A DNA stretch of 64,000 bases from Pomphorhynchus laevis (Eukaryota > Acanthocephala > Palaeacanthocephala > Echinorhynchida > Pomphorhynchidae), in the NCBI GenBank assembly GCA_012934845.2, contig WNNJ02001659.1, positions 1-64,000 of the forward strand, read 5' to 3'. Of this stretch, positions 10,071-20,589 are shown piece after piece. A program made the position numbers and the translations under genes. Numbering within the stretch: position 1 is the stretch's first letter; the number at the start of each line of letters is the position of its first letter. Under the pieces are notes generated by a model that saw only the letters and a list, made by a program, of their open reading frames with translations, did not search any database and had not been told where the DNA came from.

Positions 10071-10120
10071 GATTGACTGTGGGGCTCAAATCCGATGGGA
10101 TCTGAGCCCCACAGCCAATC
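10071..10120. repeat. 18-bp inverted repeat (hairpin)
   Basis: gattgactgtggggctca at 10071-10088 and tgagccccacagccaatc at 10103-10120 are reverse complements at 17 of 18 positions with a 14-base loop. The GC-rich stem stands out from the AT-rich surroundings and overlaps a tRNA-like sequence on the minus strand. Confidence 0.85.
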
Positions 10121-10165
10121 CAACACGCCGCTCTTCGACTGAACTACCCGGGGTCTTTCACCCTC
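10085..10165 (-). repeat. tRNA-like sequence (tRNA pseudogene or SINE head)
   Basis: On the minus strand an A-box-like stretch, gggtagttcagtcgaagagc, is followed about 30 bases later by a B-box-like ggggctcagatccca in which the outer bases can pair as a T stem. The anticodon arm is not convincing, so this is not proposed as a working tRNA. It resembles tRNA-derived SINE heads. Confidence 0.35.
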
Positions 10166-10339
10166 GAAGAATCCAATCGAGGCGGACTATGCTGGGTAAA
10201 CGAGAGACGAAGAGCTTGAGAAACCTTAGCCTATGCTCTGGGGGACGTCCTCTAGAAATGAAGACTAATCTCGAGATAGCCCAAGTGCCCCAGAGGCGCA
10301 CCTGAGTTTTCTTTGTTCATCCATCGAAATGAGCGCAAA

Positions 10340-10790
10340 GCTCAGATTGAACCCCAAGAAGGGGTTAAGCTGCATTTGGACAGTACCTCAGCTTGCTCCA
10401 AAGGGGTCGAGACGAAACATATAGGTAACGGTAACCCGTTTTTGCTTGTGAGTGACCGTAGATCAGAGATACCATACTTCTTCTCAAGCTCAGAGAGGTC
10501 ACTATTATCCAAGTGCATTGGAAAATTTGTAATTTTCAAAGAGGCAATCACTGGCTTGGCTGTAATTGTACCAAGTGATGACAGATGATCGTTGAAAATA
10601 TTGACTTTAACAAATCGCTCGTAGTGAAGGATATTTTAATCACGGTACTGAATGACCTTACAGACTTAAAGATAACTCTATTTTTATATCTCTCAACAAA
10701 CGCGTTCAAAATCAATTTGAAGTGAGCATTCCGAGCCTGTGGCTCCTTTAGAGTAATAGGAGGATTACCCCGCACCCTTAGAAACAATTG
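10340..10790 (-). pseudogene. Possible LINE ORF1-like (nucleic-acid-binding) remnant
   Basis: Two overlapping minus-strand frames (10548-10787 and 10342-10551) read as one gene with a frame change near 10550. The pieces include NPPITLKEPQARNAHF, KPVIASLKITNFPMHLD and GISDLRSLTSKNGLPLPICF. The order of short strands and helices, ending in a hydrophobic strand and an A-x-x-L helix, is like the RRM-type ORF1 proteins of LINEs. I recognise no specific family. The base composition is richer in GC than the flanks, suggesting a separate insertion. Confidence 0.3.
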
Positions 10791-10799
10791 AAACGCTAC

Positions 10800-11140
10800 T
10801 TACGTCTTTAATTGCATAAAAACAGGCGAAATACCTCCCATATTAGCAGTTCTACCGTGAAATTCCATTGAATTTGGCTAAATATTCGAGTTTGATTGAT
10901 ATACGGCAACGTTTGTATGCATCTGATGACGTTTTACTGAATTGGATAGCCGCTACTTGAAAATAGTTAAAAATTGTTTATTCAACCGTAAAGCAATCGT
11001 TATAATGCAATATAACGTAATGCAATCTTTATATAAATATATAAAATTTTATAATTATTAATTATTTAGATTTTATTTAGAATAATCTTTTAGTAATAAA
11101 TGAAAAAAGAAACAAAATCAAAATAAATACCCAAATAAGT
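10800..11140. other. Non-coding stretch upstream of ankyrin pseudogene
   Basis: No ORF or known repeat. A/T-rich sequence with no clear promoter signal. Confidence 0.5.
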
Positions 11141-11142
11141 AA

Positions 11143-12001
11143 ATGGACGGCATCAACAATCACGCAACTAATCAACTAAATAATGCTTCTTTGTCGATTC
11201 TGCAATCACCAACAATTAAGTAGGAGTCGATAAATTTGTTTATTCGAGTTAATGAAATTATGGAAAATCGCAATTCCCTTTTCGACCAAAAGAATGAAGT
11301 GTTAAACAAATGATGGAGTATCGGATAACACTTAGAAAATACGTTTAAATAGACATTTGATCAATTTTATTTGTTGGAGAGTTCTATATCTTCGAGCATA
11401 GGTATTTTACAACGAGTTCTTTGAATAATTGAAACATATCCTCAACTTGGGAGCAACATTGTTAATGAATTCGTAGCATCTCATAGTAAAGTTTTCACCT
11501 TTGGACTACTTGGAAATTCGAAAGTTCTTGATCACTGCTCACGGTTTAAGTCCTAATAGCATGGATTCGACAGGTAATAGTCCAATCTTTAGAGAAAATA
11601 AATATCTTCTCAAGTACCTATTACAATATGGACTAAATCCAAATATATGTTATAATGAAGATAGTCACAGTACGCTTTTACATTTGGCTGCTCGTATGGG
11701 TAGTATTCGGCAGTTTCGACTTCTAATTGAATATAATGCAAGCTATCAAATATAGAATACAGATGGACAAGCTGCGATAAACCTTGCAACAATGGGAGAT
11801 TATGCAGAAATAGTTGAGTTTCTAATTTCATCGGGAGATATGAATCGTATAGATTTTGAAAAATTGACACCAGTTAACTACGCGAAACTATATGGAGCTT
11901 TCCAAGTTGAAAAACTATCAAATGAGAAAAGTGTATCAATGCGACATGATTTATGGCTTAAACACGATCCATCATTCAAAGAATTTGATGGAATCGAATA
12001 A
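11143..12001 (+). pseudogene. Ankyrin-repeat protein pseudogene
   Basis: An ATG at 11143 opens MDGINNHATNQLNNASLSIL, stopped by TAG after PTIK, though the same frame continues plausibly (INLFIRVNEIMENRNSLFDQ). From 11477 the frame encodes ankyrin repeats: DSTGNSPIF...LLKYLLQYGLNPNI, STLLHLAARMGSIRQFRLLI and, after an in-frame TAG near 11753, NTDGQAAINLATMGDYAEIVEFLISSG. The helix signatures (TLLHLAA, EIVEFLI) are canonical. At least two nonsense codons in all show the gene is inactive unless introns remove them. The first stretch is repeated at 4568-4645. Which ankyrin family it came from cannot be told. Confidence 0.7.
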
Positions 12002-12062
12002 GCATTATTGTTGATACCGTCCATACCGTTGCAATTTACTTATTTAAGTATTTAATTTAATT

Positions 12063-12836
12063 TTGTTGTATCGATCACTCATTATAGACTTGCGAAATAC
12101 AGTTTGAATCGTTTTTATTGGAGCTTTCGACCAAACGGTCCTTGTCAACAGATAAAAAATCAAACAGAATTAAAATGACAGTACAGAGATACAAGTTTTA
12201 TACTAGGAATACCACGGAAGAAGTTCATTCGTTTACGTGTACCGTCCACAATTTAATGCGTTACTGGTAATCGCAGTGACCAGTTAGACTTATTTCCGGC
12301 CATCGGATTCGCTTCGGAATTTATTAAGATTGATTCTTTTATAAACGACGTTGCAGGTTGATTTCAACACAGATAATCTTAGCTTTTCCAAAGTCAATGT
12401 CATGATCGGTCGATAGGACGTGGTTGACAATGACAGACGAGGAGTCACCCCGTTTAGCGCATATCGATGCTGATAAATGCGCTTGGAGAATGTCTGTCGG
12501 GTTTGTCCTACATAACCCGCGTCACAATCTTGGCAAGGAATGCGGTATACGCCACTTACAGGGGACAATTTTGGTTTCTTTTTGAACATCCCAGATAAAG
12601 TGCAACATCTTTTGTGGTACACTCGAATATTTGTCAATCTTGAACGCTTTGGATCGTTTTGTAGTGATCTGCTGCACGAGTTGTTGATAAAGGTAGTGCC
12701 AATATACGAGGTCAGACTTGGGACTGTGTTTGTTCTAACCTCATCAGGGTTAGATAAGTTCATGCGACGACGTAGGAGTTTTTTTGACTGTTTTTCAGCC
12801 ATAATGATTGCCCATTTTGGGTATCCTCTTCGTTAG
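12063..12836 (-). mobile_element. Penelope-like element, endonuclease part and 3' region
   Basis: The minus strand encodes the GIY-YIG endonuclease of Penelope-like elements, followed by the 3' untranslated region reaching 12063. The outer roughly 360 bases are matched by an inverted copy at 12950-13350. No RT domain is present, so the copy is 5'-truncated. Penelope-like elements commonly leave partial inverted or tandem copies, which fits. Confidence 0.75.
12290..12802 (-). pseudogene. GIY-YIG endonuclease domain of Penelope-like element
   Basis: After a basic linker, the translation contains SGVYRIPCQDCDAGYVGQTR and KRIYQHRYAL. This is the Penelope-type GIY-YIG signature: GVY-x-I-PC-x2-C before the YVG-x-T-x-R catalytic segment, then R and H residues of the active-site helix. 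The downstream block HDIDFGKAKII, also typical of these nucleases, appears in another frame, so the domain is broken. In intact elements the enzyme nicks target DNA and follows an N-terminal RT, which is absent here. Confidence 0.75.
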
Positions 12837-12849
12837 TTTTTTCTTTATG

Positions 12850-13350
12850 GTCATTTGTTCGTAAAAAAGCGGTTTGTTTAGATGAGCAAATAAGAGCCGG
12901 TCGTGTTAACAAAGAAATTGTAGTAGATATCAGCATCGTCAACCACGTCATATCGATGATCATGGGATTGACTTTGGAAAAGCTAAGATTATCTGTGTTG
13001 AAAACAACCTGCAACGTCGTTTATAAAAGAATCAATCTTAATAAATTCCGAAGCGAATCCGATGGCCGGAAATAAGTCTAACTGGTCACTACGATTACCA
13101 GTAACGCATGAAATTGTGGACGGTACACGTAAACGAATGGACTTCTTCCGTGGTATTCCTAGTATAAAACTTGTATCTTTGTACTGTCATTTATTGTGTT
13201 TTTTTACTTTAATAAATCATTAATTTATTTTGTCATTTTAATTCTTTTCGATTTTTTATCTGTTGACATGGACCGTTTGCTCGAAAGCTCCAATAAAATC
13301 GATTCAAACTGCATTTCGCAAGTCTATAATGAGTGATCGATACAACAATC
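12850..13350 (+). mobile_element. Second Penelope-like fragment, inverted relative to the first
   Basis: From about 12902 the plus strand repeats the end of the endonuclease (LNKFRSESDGRK before a stop near 13073) and the 3' region found on the minus strand at 12063-12420. It carries one extra roughly 40-base segment around 13190-13235. The two fragments point away from each other, forming an imperfect palindrome with a central spacer of about 500 bases. Confidence 0.75.
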
Positions 13351-13519
13351 TAATCAAAGACTTGTCTAATTTAATTTTATTAAGCGTTATTATTTAATTT
13401 ATAAATAAAATAATTTATTATTATATATAGTATAAAATACGTAGACAGTTAGCTGATTTGATTTGTATTGTAAAAATAAAGAATTTGAGTTAGTAGCATA
13501 ATTCTACTTAGGTTCTCAG

Positions 13520-14050
13520 GTATTAACTTCGAACTATTTAGAAAAGTTATCCCTAGTTGGTAGAGATATTGATTATCCGATATGCTGCTTGCTTAAGCAA
13601 TCTATTTCAAACGACGTTGAAAATGCTGATTTTGAAAAGGCAGCTAATACTTCCAAAGTACTGCTTGAAAAGCTAAATAAAATTGAATCCGGAACAGAAA
13701 CCGTTAATTCTTCTTTTCACGAATGGTCTTCTATAACACTAATACTTTTGGAGATATTAATTTACAGAACTGGATCACAGCGAGATTTAAAAACCTTTAT
13801 GCCTACGACATATTATTTATCTACAAGCGATAGTTCGCAAACAACGCAAATTACACGCATAATCAAATATATTATGTTGGATTTAATTAAGGAACTGAAA
13901 AACGTTCCACCAAATTTAACGAAAGTGGCAGAATCGCTTAAACATCATATGGATGAGACACAAGAGCGCATTCTGGTAGCTATTTGTGAAGCTGTAGAAA
14001 TAAATCAAACGGATGATTTAATAAATGAAGTTTTGAAGTTAACACTGTGA
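13520..14050 (+). CDS. Exon-like ORF of unknown protein (helical)
   Basis: The frame is open from 13502, and a good 3' splice-like site (ttctacttaggttctcag) precedes 13520. No ATG lies at a suitable place, so this looks like an internal or last exon rather than a whole gene. The peptide reads VLTSNYLEKLSLVGRDIDY, then ENADFEKAANTSKVLLEKLN, WSSITLILLEILIYR, IIKYIMLDLIKELKNVPPNL and ERILVAICEAVEINQTDDLI, ending LKLTL and stop. It is a string of amphipathic helices, perhaps HEAT/ARM-like, with no retroelement motif. It directly follows a dispersed-repeat module (13430-13465). Confidence 0.45.
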   Translation, partial: VLTSNYLEKLSLVGRDIDYPICCLLKQSISNDVENADFEKAANTSKVLLEKLNKIESGTETVNSSFHEWSSITLILLEILIYRTGSQRDLKTFMPTTYYLSTSDSSQTTQITRIIKYIMLDLIKELKNVPPNLTKVAESLKHHMDETQERILVAICEAVEINQTDDLINEVLKLTL

Positions 14051-14500
14051 AGCATTTGGTACAAATGTTCTAACTATGAAATTTATTTTGGCTATTTACA
14101 AACATCATTTAAAATCATTTAGTGATTAAATGTTTCGACTTTTAGTATCAGAGTTATTTGAAATTGAATAATATTCAACAGCTGCTTTACAATATACGAA
14201 AATCTACTTTTCAATAAATTTTATCCAATGTCGTTTGAGATGTTAGACAGAAAATAATAACAAAGCCATTTGATAAATGATACGCTTCCTGCCTTTGTTT
14301 ACCGCTAATTCACAAAGTTGACAACATATCGATATCTTTATTAATATAATAAATTAATAATTATTTATTATTAATAGATAGCCCAAATTTTGTTAAAGTA
14401 TAATATTTTTATAAATTAAAAATAGATATTCTAATCCTTAAGTATTCTTTAATTTGGATTTTTATAAGAAAATATTTTTTATATCTTAATTTTTATGAAC
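14051..14500. other. AT-rich non-coding stretch
   Basis: No ORF or known repeat until the dispersed-repeat core at 14500. Confidence 0.6.
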
Positions 14501-14605
14501 TGATTAATAGATAATATACGTTGCATCAGAATTAAGATTAGAGATCATCAGGAGTAACTGCTATGTGATCAAATTTTGGTCTCTATTCCTAAACTCGAAA
14601 TAACA
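14500..14605 (+). repeat. Dispersed repeat core, single copy
   Basis: Plus-orientation copy of the 6.6-8.8 kb repeat (gatcatcaggagtaactgct through cagcggggccaga). It breaks off abruptly where the RTE-like LINE begins. Confidence 0.75.
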
Positions 14606-16760
14606 GCGGGGCCAGATTCCGCCTAAAAACCACCTGAGGAAGGCGAACCCTAGACATCCTCAGACAACCATGACGAAGCCTAACGCCTACTGGAAATGAT
14701 TCAGACTTCCTACCTATAACACAAACACAACTCATACTTTGTTCATACAGAGAAGCCACAGTTACCCGAAGATAGTGTGGTACTCCATACTCCCTTAGTA
14801 CCTCCCACAACATCTCTTTCGCGATACTCGGTGAAACGCCTTCTCCAAATCACCAAAACAGATGTAGACCGGTTGAGCGATCTCCCAAGACTTACAAGGA
14901 TAGTTGAGAGAGTAAAGAGCTGATCCGTAGTTCTACGATCTGGACGAAAGTCGCATTGTTCCTCTTGCAACTGTCTCTCAACTTTAGGCAGTATCCTTAA
15001 TTCAAGAATCCTAGCAAATAGCTTACCAGTTTGGCTTAGAAGAGTGATGCCCCGATAATTGGAGCACACTCTTCGGTCACCTTTATTAAAGATCGGTACC
15101 ACCACCCCAGTTCGCCACTCACTAGGAAACTTGCCCGGCTTCAATGCAACATTAAAGATCCGTGTTAGTCACTTCATGCCAACAACGTCGAGATCCTTTA
15201 AACTTCAGGTCAAATATCTTCTACTCCAGGAAATTTGCCATTACGAAGTTTTTTAACAACGGCAATGACCTCTTCCAAAGAAATGAGCTCTTCCGTTAAT
15301 TCTAAAGGTTCTACTTCTACAAGAGAAGACATATTCACAGGATTAAGGAGACGCCTAAAATGCTCTTTCCAACAACCAAGAATTTCTCCAATGTCAGTCA
15401 GCATAGATCATCTCTTGTCATAGACAGTTTAAGGAGTTTTCTGCTCTCCAACATCTTCGAAGCTGACATATAATCAAGTTCTAAGTTCTCATCAAACTTC
15501 TCCCAAGCCGCCTTCTTCGCTTCGGTAACTGCTCGAGCTGAAGCTATCTTTGCCCATCGGTACTTGTCTACAGTTTCCATTGATTTATCTGACAATTTGC
15601 CTTATAAGCCAGCTTCTTCTGTTGGACAAAATCTCTAACTGTTGGTGTTCACCAAGCAGTTCGAGTATTTCCTCCGCGACAAGCACCTAATGGCTTCGAG
15701 CCACAACTTTTCACAGTTGCTTTGGCAAGCGAGGATCTGAACATCTTCCATTCCTGATCAATGCATTTCACCACTTCTGGTAATCGAGAAAATTCTTTCC
15801 GGATGTAGCCAGAAAAACGTTCTTTGACAGAAACATCTGCTAGACGCTCCTAGCACACCCTCGCATAACGTTTGGTTTTACCAGGCTTATCTAGCATCCG
15901 ATCCAGTCATCGAAGTTTACTAACTACAAGGTGGTGATCGGTTAACAGCTCAGCCCCTCTCTTCACACGAGTGTCCAGAACATAACGTCGCAGATCAGAT
16001 GAAGCGATTACAAAATCGATCACTGATCTTTGACTGAGAGAATCCTGATGCCATGGTTATCTATGGATCTCCTTATGTTCAAGCATGGTGTTGGTTATGC
16101 ACAAATTGTTACAAGAACAAAATTGCAATAATTCAACACCACTCGCATTCAGATCAGAGTGTCCGTTCCTCTCCAAACACTCCCTTCCAAGTGATACTGC
16201 CGCTACCAACATGAGCATTGAAGTCACCCAATAGAACGAAGGATTCTCCAACAGGAGTACTATCAAGCAGAGCCTGAAGATCTTCCACGAAAGCTGCGTA
16301 TTGCGAGATAATGTTGAGAGCATACGCACAGAGAACAGTTATCCCCTTTCTCTCTTCGACTAAGTCCCAGAGACGCTAGCCTTTCATTCACTGGGTTGAA
16401 CCTCGCTACCACGAACGACAACTGGGGGACTTGTAAGTACCTCTACATCCGTCTGTCGTCGCTTTCCGTTGGTAACTCCCGAAAAGTTCAAGGTCCAACC
16501 TTAATCCAAGTGTTAAGTTCTAGTTCTAGAATAGTGAAGAGAAGTCACTCCGACTATTTCAAAACCGAAGCGAATCATCTCTTCAACTAATTATAGTTCT
16601 TTCCCTGCCAGCGAGATGGCATTCCAGTCCGCTTCGGATGTTGATGCCTCTTTCGCTGTCTCCGTACAACTGCCTGGTCACACGTCACCCGACACTGAAA
16701 ACTCCTCCGGTGAGTTGACCATTGTTCTTCGCGTTTGATTTATATTTTGTAAATTTGTTG
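14606..16760 (-). mobile_element. RTE-like LINE, endonuclease and RT remnants
   Basis: On the minus strand, 5' to 3': an APE-type endonuclease region (16057-16329, with NGHSDLNASGVELLQFCSCN and ITNTMLEHKEIH), a linker (15210-15595, WKEHFRRLLNP, ELISLEEVIAVVKKLRNGKF), the RT fingers and palm (14743-15144, KFPSEWRTGVVVPIFNKGDR, CSNYRGITLLSQTGKLFARI, EEQCDFRPDRRTTDQLFTL) and then VLREYGVPHYLRVTV (14589-14813). The order and wording fit RTE-related LINEs (RTE/Rex3 group). Each block is in a different frame or separated by stops. The 3' end abuts a dispersed-repeat core at 14605. The RT motif C region is lost. Confidence 0.7.
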
Positions 16761-16784
16761 CTTGTCATCTTCATTGTCTTCGTT

Positions 16785-17060
16785 TGTTTGTTCGGTTATC
16801 TCCCTTTCTCGATATCCTTTGATGATCCAACATCGCTACTGTAAGGAAACAGGTCTCCGAGACTCTTTTCCGCCTTTTCATCCATTGTCCAATTTGCCGT
16901 TGGAGTCATCGGAGTAATTTTGTTTGTTCGGCTACCTCCCGTCTCCCATATCCTTTGATGATTCAACATCACTACTGTAAGGAAACAGGTCTCTCTTCCG
17001 CCTTTTCTTCCGAGACTTTCTTCCGCCTTTTCGTCCAATGTCTAATCGGTCGTTGGGGTC
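16785..17060. repeat. Tandem duplication of about 135 bp
   Basis: Two diverged copies (about 16785-16918 and 16920-17060) share tttgtttgttcgg, atatcctttgatgat, ctactgtaaggaaacaggtc and a cttccgccttttc...gtccaatgtctaat part. They lie just beyond the 5' side of the RTE-like LINE, where some LINEs carry repeated promoter-containing 5' units. Confidence 0.75.
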
Positions 17061-17109
17061 ATCGAAGGGATCTGAGATAGTCTATGAAAAAACTATCGCT
17101 ACGGCTGAT

Positions 17110-17215
17110 GCAAATCGGGCAATTATTTGGCCGTTGATCTACGAATGTCGAACATACGTTGCCTGGGCCGCTCTACCAAGAGGCTAATTGGCAATAGGTG
17201 TCAGTTTAATACTTC
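17110..17215 (-). repeat. Possible tRNA-related sequence with adjacent hairpin
   Basis: The minus strand reads ttagcctcttggtagagcgg, close to a tRNA A box, and then atgttcgacattcgtag, weakly like a B box but about ten bases too near. Next to it, ggtgtcagt and actggcacc can pair with one mismatch. Best read as a degenerate SINE or chance. Confidence 0.22.
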
Positions 17216-17561
17216 ATAGACTGGCACCTAGCGGCCCAAATCATTTAGTTATAATTAATAATCATTTATTATTTATCTTTATTTTTATTTTTATATAGCA
17301 TAAAATACGTAGACTCAGTTATCTGACCTGATTTCTTCTACCGACAAGTTATTATTGACCTGTGGACTTTGTTTTCCCGGTAATATAATATCTGTCAGAC
17401 ATACTGAAACTATTTATTTTTGATACGACCATTTTTTGTTAATTTTCAAGCAATTTTGATTTTTTATTTATTATGGAGAAGTAAAAATCAACAAAATAAT
17501 ATTAAAATATTAAATTTACAATATATAAATATATTGATAAATATATTTATTAATAATTTTA

Positions 17562-18962
17562 TTAGTTAATGATAGACGAACCGAAGAAACTTCATCAGAC
17601 GAAACGGGAAGGTGGAATCGTTCTGGGAGGGAAGTATTTAAAGATAAGACAGTATACAAGGGGCATGTGGGTAGAAGGGAAAGTAAATTAGGTAGCTTAG
17701 ATTGTAGATAAGAAAATTCATCAGAATTTATGCTACAAAAGGTTGATGATCGTGAAAGATTCGAATTTAAGATTTTTTAATAAGATTTAGAGTTTGGAGA
17801 GGGCTCGAAAAATGATACTCAAGTATGATATGGGAATGGCGGAAAGAAAGATATGACACACATAGATTTGGAGTGAGTGAGTTGGGAGAACGTTTAAGAA
17901 AACGATTAAACGCAAGAAAAGACTTACGGAGTCGACGCTTAGAAAGACTACAGTCAGAATCGAACCAGGGAGCATGGCGTAAGCTCTGAAAACGTCGGGG
18001 TCAACTTGGGCAGAAGGTAATTTAGGATAATTGTAAGTATAAAATCAAACAGAATGTAGAGATGGTCAGGAGAAAGATATTTTTAATTGGAAGTGAGAAT
18101 AGTGAAAAATTAAGTAAGGTTGCTCAGAGAATAGGGATGTTAAGAAGCTTCCAAGGTCGACTTGGAGTAGCTAATATTGGAGGTGAAGAAAAGGATGGGA
18201 CGAGTAAGAATAAGAATTACAAGGAAATGATCGGCCAAATTAGGATCAGTAATTGACAAGGAGGTATATGCATTGAAACATGTGGGAACAGCAATTATGT
18301 CGATAGTACTACCGAGAATGTGAGTGACGTTTGTTAAAATTTAAATTATAGCTAAAATCAGAAAAATGTTTGTTTGAGTTATCGAATCAGAGTCATCAGG
18401 ACGATCAAGACGAATGTTAAAGTCATCGAAAATAAAAAAGGAGTATAAGACAATGAACAGTGAGACAAAAGATCTGCAAAGTCGTTAAAGAAGATACGTG
18501 ATGGGGCAACTGAACCTGGACGGTATACAATCACAAGTTCCATAGGGAAAGAGGTTGATAATATGCATATGAGTAATTCGAACGAAATATAATGGATAAT
18601 AGCGTTAATTTTACGTAAAGACGTTGGGTGACGAGCAATGGCAACAATACCGTTGGTTAGAAACAGTAGATGTGGAAGAGACAATTGGATGAGCTGATTC
18701 AACTACAGAACAACCAGAGCGACATAGACGACGAATAGCAAGATCGTCAGAGTGCCATGATTCGACAATTGGACGAGCTGATTCAAGTACAAAACAACCA
18801 GAGAGGCACAGACGACGAATAGTAAGATCGTCAGAGTCAGAGTGACAGGATTCAATAATGCAGAGAATATATATAGATAATTGATCGAAAATATCAAGGA
18901 ACAGATCAGCTTTATGAAGAATGGAGCGAGTGTTGAAAATACTAATTCGGTAATTCTGCCTG
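17562..18962 (-). mobile_element. L2-like LINE (subfamily a), endonuclease/linker fragment
   Basis: It matches the minus-strand copy at 47190-48530 along its whole length. The fragment covers the C-terminal part of the endonuclease and the linker to the RT, with many frame breaks. It is truncated at both ends: the left end stops in AT-rich DNA at 17562, and the right end meets a plus-strand L2 fragment at 18962. Confidence 0.7.
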
Positions 18963-19850
18963 CAACTGTCTTTCTTCTATCTACGAACGTCTCTCCAATC
19001 TTCATCTCGTTCTAAACCCCAACAAGTCTAAAATAATGTGGATCCTTCCCCGTAAACCAAACATATCTCCTCCCACTGTATCTTCTGCCTCATCGATCAT
19101 ACCATAGTCCACAATCTCACTCTAAAAAAAGGATTTATTTTAACGTGGCAAATGCGAAAAACATTTGCCACTTTCTTAGGCTTTCATTTCGATGATCACC
19201 TTTCCCTTAAACCCTTCGTCCGTGACATGGTCCTCTCGTCTAACTTAATTCTCCGTGACATCCGCCGTATCCGCCCCCTTATCGACTTCCGTTCTTGTAT
19301 GTCTCTTCTTTCATCAATTTTTTCCCCTAACATCGATTACTGCCTCAGCCTTTTCGCCAATTCTCCAAAATCCATCATCCTACCCCTACAACGAATAATC
19401 AACAACCGCCGTTCGAGTGCTCTTTCGTCTCCGTCGCTTCGACCACACATCCACATATTTTGCCCAACTCTCCTGGCCCACCATCCACATCCGCATCAAA
19501 CTCCGCCTTCTTCTCGTAACTTTTCGTCTCATCGCTGCCGGCTCCCCATCGTTCATCAACCTTTCTTTCTTAGACGACACTCGCCCCACCTCGCTATCGC
19601 TGCGTTCCCGTCATACCCTCTTACTCCACGTTCTCAATTGCTCCAACAACTACGGTATCCGATCTTTCCCCGTCGCCGCCCCACTCGTCTGGAATCAACT
19701 CCCTCTCGACGTCCGCCGCGCTCCCTCCTTTATCACATTCAAACACATCCTCCGTTCACACCTTCTCGACACATGATTTACATTTTTGTTTTGTTGTGGT
19801 CATGTTAGTGTGTGCTGGCACGCATTTGCCACGTTAAATAATTATTTTTT
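18963..19850 (+). mobile_element. L2-like LINE (subfamily b), 3' part
   Basis: From 18963 the sequence matches 44727-45560. It encodes the RT C-terminal region (MWILPRKP, LGFHFDDHLSLKPFVRD, NLILRDIRRIRPLIDF, WNQLPLDVRRAPSFITF), then the 3' end ggcacgcatttgccacgtta. It is 5'-truncated and frame-shifted. At 19123-19168 it holds a small insert of an inverted L2 3' end. Confidence 0.8.
19123..19168 (-). mobile_element. Very short L2 3'-end insertion inside an L2 copy
   Basis: ttattttaacgtggcaaatg interrupts the host L2 where the 44881 copy reads through. It is the reverse complement of the conserved L2 3' terminus, with a short A/T tail. Confidence 0.6.
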
Positions 19851-19899
19851 TTTAAATCTCGAAACACTTGGTGGTTCTTCACAAATGTATGACTATAGG

Positions 19900-20300
19900 C
19901 GGAGGTTATTAATTGGGTCCCGAATTTGTTCGCTCTTCCGAAAATGAAAAGAATAGACTATAAAAAAACCACTCAATGAAATGAGTTCACTCATGTCATT
20001 GGTCCACTCAATGAAAGGAATGGACAATAATAATGAAAAGGGCTATAAAAAGCGCTGACGACTTTTGGTGCTCACTCCAGTAATCTATCAGATTCTTAGT
20101 TTGCAGTCTTCTTGTTGGTGAAACAAGACTATCAACAAGGATAAGGTTTCAACCTTATCCGTTTAGTAGTTCTTCCAAAAAATCTTGTATTAGGTATATT
20201 GGAATAAGAAAGGTTACTTGACGCATTATTTGCGAAGTAATTATAGAGATTGCTAAGAATAACATAAAAATGTAACAGGTATAAAACAACTTTGTGATTC
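19900..20300 (+). promoter_or_regulatory. TATA-containing, promoter-like stretch with palindrome
   Basis: tataaaa at 20044-20050 is followed about 27 bases later by gctcactcc, a possible initiator. Just upstream, a near-perfect palindrome (caatgaaatgagttcactca then tgtcattg, about 19974-20001) and a repeated ccactcaatgaaa occur. It could be a host promoter, or the promoter of an element whose body begins near 20590. No functional evidence. Confidence 0.3.
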
Positions 20301-20589
20301 GCTGCCTGCTGGTATTGATGAATATCGCTTATCGATCAATTTATGAAATTTTTGATTATTCAGTTCTTGATATACGTATCCATGAATAGGACATATTCTT
20401 GAAAATATTTATTCAGTTGAAGCTACTCTTATATTTGACAATGACTTGATACTTTCACACGAAAGTATCATTTTGTATTGATATGACACTTAGTAATTCA
20501 CTCATAATGACCACTTGCTATGACTGCATTTACTATCGCTTCAATTCCACAAATAATCAAAATTCGCTAGCATTATACAAATTTTGCAG

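Noticed and set aside
4823-12001. Alternative genetic code, because host-like frames contain in-frame TGA and TAG
   Set aside because: All three stop codons interrupt homologous frames, including TAA in CR1 ORF2, while the intact Gypsy ORF ends normally. Simple pseudogene decay fits better.
18062-18256. Plus-strand frame inside the L2 fragment
   Set aside because: Antisense of L2 endonuclease/linker sequence.
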